Positions 34,601 to 44,400 of a stretch of 63,180 nt of DNA are shown here, piece by piece. Below the pieces are notes generated by a model. It saw nothing but the letters and a program-made list of their open reading frames with translations, ran no database searches and was not told the origin of the DNA. Position 1 is the stretch's first letter. Each line of letters begins with the position of its first letter. Source of the DNA: Acanthamoeba sp. SK_2022b (taxonomy: Eukaryota > Discosea > Longamoebia > Acanthamoebidae); assembly GCA_027943245.1 (NCBI GenBank), contig JANDJZ010000270.1, positions 1 through 63,180 on the forward strand, read 5' to 3'. Made by a program: the position numbers and the translations under genes.

Positions 34601-35343
34601 GGGCTCGCGAGGCTGAAACTCAATCTCGAACTTCCACGAACTGTCGCGTTGGAGCACAGAGGCGCCTGTAGCACAACGCCTCAGCAGCATGGTCATCGGC
34701 AGTTTCGAGCTGGGCGTGCGTACTGCGAATCCAGCCCTTCTTCAGCTTGAACTCAGATGAACCAGGCATCAGCAGCACTGAATCCACCACACGATCCTGC
34801 GCACCTTCGTTACACAGCTCGACGGTCCACTCCCACTATTCGGCACCCCAGGGAGGTGAGCCTTGAGCGATTAAAATAATGATAATAATCCAACCAACCA
34901 CAGCAGATAGGACGCACGCCGTGTCCAGGACAGAGTACGGCGGGAGCAGCGCCACGCTTGCCGCGACGCTCGCGGAAGCGCAGGTTGATGGGCTTCACGA
35001 CGGGTAGATGGCCCTCCTGCTGGGCCAGTGCGGCTTCGATGTGCTGTTCCTTCTCGGCCCAGCTGGGGTTGGAAGGCGCATAGCGCGGACGCACGAGCAC
35101 GTTGGAGCCGCGCGTATCCTCAGCGCTTTGAGTGATGCGGTGGACTGGCGGCAGGGCGAGCAAAGCCTCCACGCTCTTGGCTGAGATGAAGGTCACATAC
35201 GCGTGGTCTTCGCCTGGCTTCACGACATTGAACACCTCACCCCAGTGCTCGAAGTAGGACAACAGAAGTGCCTCGCTCACACCCTGCGCTCTCTGCACCA
35301 GCACCGAGTACTTGAGCGTGGGGCCGGTAGGCTCGGTGTAGTA
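30308..35343 (-). CDS. MOV10: MOV10/SDE3-like SF1 RNA helicase, body of gene (exon 1 split by copia element)
   Basis: A superfamily 1 (UPF1-like) helicase. The 5' exon carries an RRM-like domain (YSVLVQRAQGVSEALLLSYF, then HAYVTFISAKSVEALLAL). The helicase follows: NEEQAGAV before Walker A FGAFGTGKT (near 33490), DEAAQMME (near 32870), GDYRQLGPHLVSPSSKLHGL (near 32690), KNYRSHPAILAYPSKHFYGG, FDIGVISPFYKQ, GKEKKAIIISTVRASR and FLSDVRRLNTAITRARCLLV. The segment WRDLIQYCQSNNSYVGPEL matches the MOV10/SDE3 end. An unusual extension follows: 25-30 Gln encoded by CAG/CAA (31527-31603), a Pro/Gln-rich linker, and a small unidentified C-terminal domain ending at TGA 30308. The reading frame enters from the other side of the transposon (40572-40634). 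Family members act in RNA silencing and retroelement control. Confidence 0.88.
31527..31603. repeat. (GCTGTT)n, polyglutamine tract on the minus strand
   Basis: A coding hexanucleotide array giving alternating CAG/CAA glutamine codons in the helicase C-terminal extension. Confidence 0.9.
35339..35343 (+). repeat. Target-site duplication TAGTA, left copy
   Basis: Identical to 40567-40571. Removing the element and one copy restores the helicase frame. Confidence 0.95.
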
Positions 35344-35513
35344 TGTTGGATACTCACATCTCGAGTATTCTTGCCCATTTCCTTCTCTACTCTAGTTATT
35401 TCCCGTCAAACTCCTCAAATATATCTCTATCTTTCTTCTCTCCTCCTCAGTCGCACGTCCCGCGACTCCTCAACCTCGTCGCTCCTTCTTTCTCCTTCTT
35501 CTACGCTCCAACA
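35344..35513 (+). repeat. 5' LTR (170 bp)
   Basis: TGTTGG...CCAACA. It is identical to the 3' LTR except for two missing T before the terminal CCAACA. Confidence 0.97.
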
Positions 35514-35526
35514 GGTTATGGGCCCA
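35514..35526 (+). other. Primer binding site, initiator tRNA-Met half-molecule type
   Basis: GGTTATGGGCCCA directly follows the LTR. Its complement TGGGCCCATAACC is the anticodon stem-loop of eukaryotic initiator tRNA-Met (anticodon CAT), not the tRNA 3' end. Internal half-tRNA priming of this kind is known for Drosophila copia. Confidence 0.8.
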
Positions 35527-35546
35527 CGACACCTCTAGCGCACATC

Positions 35547-38500
35547 ATGAACAAGCCGAACACTGTCTCTCTACGAATCGTCCCTCTCCGCGACCAGTCT
35601 TCCTTTACCGAGTGGAGCAGGACAGTACGTCTCTCTCTTCATGAGCAAGGGAACATTAAATATATCACCAACGACTACACAGTCGTCGTCAACGCCGTCG
35701 ATAAACACGATATCGAAACCACATCAGATCTCTTCCAAAACCTCGGCATGAACCCTAACGACATCTCGATCACCATCACCTCCAACTCAGTTTCAGGGGA
35801 AAAATCCTCCGCCGCCTCCTCCTCCTCTTCCTCCACGAAGGACAAGGAGGGGAAGCGCATTCCCGTCTTCAACAATGTCGAGAGCCTCCAGACCGCCCGC
35901 AAGATCTGCAAGGGGCGCAGAAAGACATTCGTTTTTATCTGCAGCACCATCGCACCCGAGCTACTGGAGGACATCTCTGGCATGAGCGACGGCTGCCCGC
36001 TCGCCCTTTGGACAGCCATAAACAACTGGTACGGTAACAACGACACCGCCCTTCAGGCCGCTCGGCGCAATCTCGGGAGGCCCGACATCTATCTTTGCCG
36101 CCCAGGCGACACCGTACGCTCCATCTGGGCTCACATTCAAGCTCTCGTCACCGTGTTAGCCGCCGACACTGGGGGTCACAAGATCTCTGAGCGCAGCCGT
36201 CTCATCATTCTTGCTACCGCACTCCGTGGTATTAGCCCTGATTACGATGCCCAGTTCAATGCGCTCGCTGACGACTCGCCGGTTGAGACCGTTCTCCACG
36301 CCCTCGATTGCGTTGAAGCCTCGATCACCTCCGTCCCTGGTCCAGACACTGCCCTCTACGCCGGGAGGCTGAACCCACATCGTCACACCGACAATGGGTC
36401 CCATCAACAGCACCAGGCGCAGCATCCGCACTCGTCCATAAAGCATCAGCGCCCACAGCCAGCCGGGATCGACGCATCTGGATTGCTGGACACTCCTTCC
36501 CGCCGACAGGGCCGCAAGTGGTGCTCGCACCATAAGTCGACCGGCCACTCTCTTGAGGAGTGTCGTGAGGTCGCACGCCTACAGTCACTCCAGACTGGGC
36601 GTGACACCACACTCGCTGCCATGACTGCTGCCGCCGTTGCTGCCGCAGCTTCACTACCCCCGTACACGTCGCAGGCATCTGCCTTCGCCGCCATGACCGC
36701 TGCTGCCGCCGCCGCCGCGCGCCCTTATGATCCCGCCGCAGGGCCTGTCTCTCATAACGACACTGCAGATTCCAAGACCGCCGGCAATAAACGCCTCTCC
36801 ATCTACTCCGTCTTCTCGCTGACTCCTGGCTATCTCCCCGCCATCGCTGACACAGGCGCCACTCAGCACACCACAAACAGGCGTGATCTACTTCACAACT
36901 TCCAACCGCTGCCCAATCCCTCTCAGCTGATGTGCGCCGACGGTGGGCACATAGACTGTGTTGGGCACGGTACACTCCGCGGCATCACCACCGTTAATGG
37001 CCAACCCGGCGGTGTGATCCTCACCAACGTTGCCTACGTTCCGGCCGCGTCACACACCCTTGTGTCACCGCAGCAGCTACTCGACGCTGGATACCACGTT
37101 GACTTCAACCAGATGGACGGATTCCGTTTCTCGCGTGGCGGGCGGCTATGTCTCCAAAGTCGCTGGGTGGACAATCTCTACCGCTTTGACATCATGTTCA
37201 CACCTGTGACCACCAGCTGCTCCACCGCTCTCTCTGCAGCTCAGCCCACGCTCACCCTTGAACTGTTGCACCGCTGGCTCAGGCATGCCAGTGAGGAGCG
37301 CTGCCGCCAGTTCGTTCACCAGTCCACCGACCTAAGCAAGCGCGAGAAGCAGGTCATCCTGTCCTCGCGCCTCTCACCCGTGTGCGAGGTCTGCCTAGTC
37401 GGAAAGTCCACAACACGCGGAGTCAGTCGTGTACCGCACACAAACAACGCCATTCATGGATGCTACCCTGGGGACCTCATGTCCCTCGACCTCGTCGGGC
37501 CCATGCGACAGCGCTCAATCGGTGGGCATGTCTACCTCCTCACCGTCACCGACTCCTACTCCCGGATGCATTTCGTCCGACCACTACCCAACAAGACGTC
37601 TGCCACCATTTGTGCAGCTCTACAGGCCATCGCCGTCACGTTCCCGCCTTCGGTAAAGATCCATCGCGTGAGACTCGACAACGCGAGAGAGCTCAACACT
37701 CTTGTCGGCCAGTGGATCCTCAACGTTGGCGGAAAGTGAGAGCCCACACCGCCATACACCTCTGAGTACAACGGTGTTGATGAGCGCTTCAACAGGGAGA
37801 TCATGACCTGAATGCGTTGTCTCCTATTCGATGCACGCCTACCCAGCGAGTGGTGGGCCGAGGCTGCTCATCACGCTTGCGATGTCGTCAACATCTCGCC
37901 TACGTGATCAAACCCAGACAATGCCTCTCCCTACTCCTTGTGGCACAGTACACCACCACCATCCAACCACCTGCGCGTCTTCGGCGCACCAGGGATGATG
38001 CGGCTGCACGCACACGAGCGGCACAAGATATCTGCGCAGTCGGTGCCGGTTCGCTTCCTGGGCAACATCGACTACTCATCCTCCACCTACCGTGTGCTCA
38101 TCGTGAGTCAACAGCGCGTAGTGGACACCCGGAACGTCACCTTCGATGAGCGCGTCAACTCCCGTCCGCCAGACGATTGGACGCCCACTACGCCAGACAC
38201 GCTCTCCTACACGCCCCTCTTTGACTCAGACGATGACGAGGAGCTAAGCCTAACGTCAGCCGACGCATCTACAGTCGTGACACCGCCTGCGACCCCTAAC
38301 CCTGGTCCCACGTCCGCGCTCCCCTCTCCAACCGCCTCCGACGACGCGTCTACGGTGACGCGTGCGGACGACACACCTTGCGACACCGCGCCAATTGATG
38401 TACCCTCCAGCCCTTCAGCCGAGGTGACACAGCATAGCCACGATGCCGCACCTCCCGTCGAGTTGCGCATTCTCACGTCGTCCCGTGGCACGCACACCTC

Positions 38501-40370
38501 GAGCAGCAAGCAAGTGGAAAGGGCCGCTTCCGCCAGCGCCAAGCATGGCGGCCCCGTCGTTGCGCATATGCGCTCTGGCCGCAGCGTGCGACAGCCCACA
38601 AAATATGCTAACATGGCCAACGACACACACAACCTGTCGGCACAAGACATCCTAAGCCTGATCGCGGCCCTTCTACCCACCACGCACGAGACCAACACCA
38701 CACTACAGCTCAGTCGAATGTCCCACGAGCTGAATCTCGTGCAACACACCGTCTCCTTCCCGCGTACGCTCAGAGAGGTCCTAAAATCTGACGACAAGGA
38801 CATGTGGCTCGCTGCCATGCGGGACGAAATCCGTGCACTGACAAGCAACGAAACATTTGAACTCGTCGACCTGCCACCAGGGCGCAGGGCTGTCAGCACC
38901 CGTTGGGTGTTGAAGCTCAAGGCCGATGGTACCTACAAAGCTCGCTGGGTTGCACGTGGCTTCTCCCAAAAGGCCGGGATCGACTTTGAAGACACGTACG
39001 CCCCCGTCGTTTGGCTTGAAAATCTGCGGCTGCTTCTGGTGTATGCAGTGATGAACGGTTTCGTCGCACACTCAATGGACATAAACAACGCGTTTCTCCA
39101 AGTGAATCTACACGAGGAGGTCTACATTACCCAACCCGAGGGCTTCGTCGAGCCAGACCACCCACGCCGAGTTCTACGTCTAAAGCGTGCGCTATACGGG
39201 CTCAAGCAGGCCCCTCTCGCATGGAATCGAACCCTAGACACCTTCCTAACCGAGATTGGCTTCAACGCCGCATCCGCTGATCCTTGTCTCTACACACTCC
39301 ACAATCACTCTGCGACATCAGAGGACGACCAAGGCGCATACAATCCCGAGTTACACACCATCTTCGTCAACTCTGACACCACCAGCAATCCTCGTGTCAT
39401 CCTATTGGTCTATGTGGATGACCTCCTCATTGTAGGCCTTCCTGGCGACGTCAATGCCATCAAGGAACAACTTCAGAAGCGTTTCCGTATCAAGGACTTT
39501 GGTGCGGTGACTACCATCCTCGGCATTGACGTGAACTACAATCCTGCCGAAGGTCTGCTGGACATCTCCCAGACGCAGAAGATCGTTGATCTGGCTTGAG
39601 AGTTCGACATTCTTCACCGCAAGCCTCTTGGGTGCCCGCTACCAGCGGGCACACACCTGCAAGTCATCAAACGCGTCTCGCCAGCACATGCCGCTCTGAA
39701 GTTCCGCCGACTAATTGGAGCACTACTGTACATCGCACTGGCCACTCGACCCGACATTCTACACGCTGTCGTTTATCTCTCTCGATTCGTCTGTGCCTAC
39801 GACGTCACTCACTTCAACGCTGTGAAGCACGTGCTGCAATACCTAAATGGCACTCGCACGCAGACGATACGCTATACGCGCGCGGGGACCTATTCTCAAC
39901 CAACTATCCACTGTGATGCTAGCTATGGTACCGATCCGCTAACCATGAAGTCATATTCTGGCAACATCGTCATGTGGGCGGGTGGTCCTATTGCATGGTG
40001 GTCTCGTCTACAGAAGACCGTAGCTCTTTCTACAGCGGAAGCAGAACTAGTGGCTATCACCGACGCAACTCGTCAAGCACTATACCTACGGCGTCTATTA
40101 CCAGCGCTCGGCTTTCGGCTACACCAACCAACACAAATCTTCAACGACAACCAGTCTGCCATCACCATTGTACACAAGCCAATCTTTGCATGGCCAAAAC
40201 GACTCAAACATGTTACCATCAGACATGGTTTTGTCTACAATCATATCCGGCGAGAGGACGTCTCCGTTACCTACATACCGACGAATGAGAACCTGGCCAA
40301 CTTCCTTACTAAACATGTCGCCACGCCCAAGCTCAAGCGTGATAAGCAGGCACTCAACCTCACAGTCTAG
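35547..40370 (+). CDS. Copia gag-pol polyprotein with four in-frame TGA codons
   Basis: From ATG 35547 to TAG 40368-40370 there are 1607 sense-frame codons, broken only by TGA at 37737, 37809, 37905 and 39597. Gag comes first (LRIVPLRDQSSFTEWSRTVR), with a CSHHKSTGHSLEEC knuckle that has His for the second Cys. Protease is at about 36840 (AIADTGATQ). Then come the GAG-pre-integrase HxxC region, integrase (MSLDLVGPMRQ, RLDNARE, and YTSEYNGVDERFN with the catalytic Glu after the first TGA), RT (STRWVLKLKADGTYKARWVA, MDINNAFLQVNL, YGLKQAPLAW, YVDDLLIVG) and RNase H (DASYGTDP, STAEAEL, DNQSAI). Every TGA falls where Arg would fit, so CGA>TGA is the simplest explanation. Readthrough is the alternative. 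Confidence 0.9.
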
Positions 40371-40385
40371 ATCACTCTCAATTCT

Positions 40386-40394
40386 GGGGGGGAG
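40386..40394 (+). other. Polypurine tract
   Basis: GGGGGGGAG immediately before the 3' LTR, the expected plus-strand primer. Confidence 0.8.
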
Positions 40395-40566
40395 TGTTGG
40401 ATACTCACATCTCGAGTATTCTTGCCCATTTCCTTCTCTACTCTAGTTATTTCCCGTCAAACTCCTCAAATATATCTCTATCTTTCTTCTCTCCTCCTCA
40501 GTCGCACGTCCCGCGACTCCTCAACCTCGTCGCTCCTTCTTTCTCCTTCTTCTACGCTTTCCAACA
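40395..40566 (+). repeat. 3' LTR (172 bp)
   Basis: Matches the 5' LTR throughout except for two additional T near its end. Confidence 0.97.
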
Positions 40567-40571
40567 TAGTA
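40567..40571 (+). repeat. Target-site duplication TAGTA, right copy
   Basis: Same five bases as 35339-35343. Confidence 0.95.
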
Positions 40572-40634
40572 GACTCGTTGCCTGCGCTTCCCCTTTCTTC
40601 TGGGTTCGTGCCCCTTGCGGCGTGGCTGTGCCAT
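40572..40634 (-). pseudogene. MOV10: Detached first 21 codons of the MOV10-like helicase
   Basis: Read on the minus strand, ATG 40634 opens a basic stretch (MAQPRRKGHEPRRKGKRRQR) that runs straight into the transposon insertion point. With the element and one TAGTA removed, the frame continues without a break into YYTEPTGPTLKYSVLVQRAQ at 35343 and below. This identifies it as the helicase N-terminus, cut off here from the rest of the gene. The start codon choice is the only in-frame ATG seen nearby and is inferred. Confidence 0.8.
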
Positions 40635-40845
40635 TCTTCCGAATCACTCTCCTCTTTCCTTCCATAAGCCTTTGTTCTTCTGTTCGCTGCTTCTGCCCGC
40701 TGTCGTTGGCTTCGTTCGCGTAGTCCTACTCCCGCTGCACGGTTTCGTCAGAAGAGGAGCTCACATGCCGGAAAGGAAGCGCGCCAAGAATGCGTTGCAT
40801 CTTCAAGAAAATCAAAAGAAAAACAGGGAAAATAAATAAATAAAA

Positions 40846-41337
40846 TCAGAGGGTGACGAGGGTGGCTGCGCCGTGGAGGGACGGCGAGGAGGACAGGAGC
40901 GAGGCGGCGAGCCCGCCGGCGGAGGAGGGGGAGGAGGGCTGAGGGGCCACCGACGAGGCGGGGCCAAAGGGGGAGACCAGGGAGGCCGAGGACAGGGAGA
41001 GGGCCGGTCGCACGAACACGCTCCTCAGGGCCTGTGAGAGGACGATCTCCGCCTCGTATCGCTTGGCCACCAGCGCAAAGCGGGGCAGCGGCACGAAGCC
41101 CGAACGCAACGGCAGCAGCAGGTGTTGCACCATCTGTTTCACACGAGCGTTTAACGGCACACCACGAGGTCGCTTAGTAACAGACGCATACATACAGCGC
41201 CCACGTCGAGTAGTGGAGAAAACCTGCGACGAGCGGGGCTGGATCATGAAGCCCGTCTCCATTTCGCCTGCGTGGAAGTAGTAGGGCTCGGCGGCGGCCT
41301 CTGCTACGTTGGCGTCGTGTGGTGTACTCATTAGAAC

Positions 41338-41418
<81 letters not shown>

Positions 41419-44400
41419 CGGAAGAGGAGAGGGGCATGTGCGGCATGCCTTCTTGGACGACGAGCGTCACGAACTGCGGAATGCCGGTCAGATTCTTGAC
41501 TTCAAGCTGGCACGGCAGCAAGGCGCCCACCTCGCCCTCCGGAGGCACGACTGTCAGCCACAAGCCACAAGAGAGAGAGAGAGAGAGAGAGAGGAGTAGT
41601 TGGATGATCAGCTTCCACCGATGCCTAAAGGCGCCAAGGGGAGAGGAGCACTGCACAACAAGACCGTGCAAAGAGGCATGTACCCAGCGTGGCAACGAAC
41701 GGCGAGCGGGTGATGCGTAGAGGTGGGACCTTCTCCTGGATGAGCACGACCGAGGACACGTCTTCCTCCTCCCCGGGTTCCGGCTCCCCCGAACGCAGCT
41801 TCCTGCACACGCAGACGCGACGCGCGACGGGATGAGCCCAAAGCGCGGCGGCCACCGTTTGCGTGCCCCCGTCGACGGTCAAGTGGCGTATGATGCAAGC
41901 GCGCCACGTTACCTCTTCCATCGCAGGGAGAAGGTGGCCAGGTTCACGCCGTCGCCGGTGACCGATGGCGTGATCGAATACCACAGGCTGTACCGTTGCC
42001 CCGACTCCATGACTTGTATTTGAAGAAGTAACCCAAAATTGCGCGCCATGAGAAGGAAAGCGAACTCTCGCGGACAAACCACCAACAGCGCGCGTTGGGT
42101 GGACACGCACCGGTGGGCACGAATGGCGTAGACGTGCAGGTGGCCAGCGGCGCGTTCTCCTTGTTGGTATTCTGCGGCGAGAGATCTCTCTGTGAGTGAG
42201 CTGCGTTGGAGGCAAGGCGATGGACATGTAGGGGGAGCGCGTGCTCACCATTGCGAGATTGGTGTGCTCGATCGAGAGAGGATAGGGAGGAGTCGAGGTC
42301 ATCTCCACCATCAACCAGAAAGGCTCGTCGGCCGTCAGCGGAACCGCCGGAGGTGGCACGACCACGCTGCACAAAATAGTTGAAAATAAAAAGAAAAAGA
42401 AAAAGAAATGCTATCAGTAATTAGGAGGGAGGGACATAGATATGAAGAGCAGTTCGTACCCGTCCTCGTCTGTGCTCATCTCCTCGACCAGGATGGTGGA
42501 GGTGAGCTCGGCCGAGGAGGCGAGGGAGATGGCGGGCGGCTGCAGCAGCATGGAAGAGCCTGCGCCGCCGGGGGACGAGAGGGCGCCCGGCGACAGGAAG
42601 GTGGACGCCGACAGGTTCTGGGAGGCGAGAAGCGACGACAGGTCGGCCGATTGCGAGGGCGGGGCACCGATGCTGCCAGAGGTGGCCGCCACCGATGTGG
42701 AGAAGGAGGGCGGCTGGGCGGTAAGCTGGGCTGACGAGGGCACCGGCGGCTGCGGTAGGTGGTGCAGGAGAGCGGAGGACGAGGAGGGCAGGATCTGCTT
42801 CATGTCGCGCGTGTAGAACTCGAAGTGGATATTGAACGGTCGCTGGATGACGATCGCCAGCTGTGTGGCGAACACAGTGCTGCCCCTGGTGGCCGTTTCG
42901 TACGAGACCTGCACGTCCAAGTCGGTGTCATTATTAGCTCCCCAAGCGTGTTTCGCAAGAGCTCTGGTGGGGCGGGCCGGCGTACAGTGATTATGGTGTT
43001 CTTCTGTCCGGCTGTGGGGAAGTACACGTAGACGATGTGCCTGGTAGAAGCCTTCGGGGCGAGGTCCCGGAAGCCAATCTCGCTCACCTGTTTCAAACGC
43101 ATTAAATCTACCATAAGCCACACCTCAACCCAGCAAATGAAGCACATCATCACAACAGAACACAACACAACACAACACAACACAACACAACACAACACAA
43201 CACAACACAACACAACACAACACAACACAACACAACACAACACAACACAACTGAAGCGGGGACTACGCTACCGGCGTTCTGTCGTTCCTAGCTGCAAAGA
43301 ACTGTGGCTCGTCCTTGTTGCCCACTAATGGAAATGGATTGAGAGGAGGGTTCAGCGGCGAACTGCGCACGTCAGCATGATGGCAGGCGTACGGTTGCCG
43401 ATGTGCAAGCGCAGTGAGCCCGATGCCGGTTCATCTTCGTTGTTCTGCAAATTGAGCTCCAGCTGTTGGCCCAACAAAGGAAATGACGTCAGCAAAGGCA
43501 GACCACACCACAGACGAGTCAAGTCTTAATAAGACAGCGAGCGAAGCGATGCGTGCTGGACCTTGTAGTATTCGTTCACCAGCGCCGGTGGTTCGTGCAC
43601 CACGTTCAACGAGATCTTGGCAGGCAACTCCTTGATGCTGCAGCACATGGCAGTGTAAGTGATGCTGACACCGACGATGGCGCTGCCTTAAGACTTTAGG
43701 TGGGAGTACGAGATCACTTGGCCGGTACTGGGGCCGTCCGGCTTTGACGTCATCTCGGCAGAGCCCTCGGCCGGAACGTGCTTTGCGGACAACTGACCGG
43801 GCTGCTGTGCGTCCCAACAGAAGACTATGACATTGGGAGCATGGCCGAGCTCGAACATCACGTCAGTAATCTGCGAGCACGACGAGAGTGGGCAAGTGAG
43901 TGCGCATCATCATCGACCGACCTGAAGACAATAAAAAAAGGGGGAAGACGTATACCTGAAGCTGCTGCTGCTGTTCGTGAGCGTTGAGGGTGAATGTGAA
44001 GTGGCGCTCCACGCCTGGCTGGAAAAGCAGCTCGTCGTCCTCGGCATTGGCACTGCTCTCCTCTATAGGAGCAACACAACGTATATCATCAGACCATTAC
44101 CCAAGAACAAGGGAGGGAGAGAAGGGCTGGTGACTCACTCGACACGTTGTAGCTGGCGTCGTTGAATTGCAGACGAAGAGCGTCAAAGCGAACGGGCGAG
44201 GGAAAGCTCGAGCGGACGTAAACGTCCAGATGCATTTCCCCATTCACGAGCACCTCGCTCTCCACAAAGCGCACGAAGCAATCCAGTGAAGCCGAGTTAA
44301 GGACCTACTACGAAGCTCGGCAGCGCGATAAACAAAGCCCAACGATGAACACACGGGGAGGGTGAGAAGGTGTAAAGGATATGAAGTGGCCGAACGTCAG

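Larger units (their letters stand above)
35344..40566 (+). mobile_element. Ty1/copia LTR retrotransposon, full length
   Basis: Both ends are LTRs that start TGTTGG and end CCAACA. The flanks carry the 5-bp direct duplication TAGTA at 35339-35343 and 40567-40571. A tRNA primer site follows the 5' LTR and a G-rich purine tract precedes the 3' LTR. One polyprotein frame lies between, with gag, protease, integrase, RT and RNase H in copia order. The LTRs differ only by two extra T near the 3' end, so the insertion is recent. It sits in exon 1 of the minus-strand MOV10-like helicase. Confidence 0.97.

Noticed and set aside
38207..38920. 237-codon antisense frame within the copia element
   Set aside because: It overlaps the RT region of the intact sense polyprotein frame.
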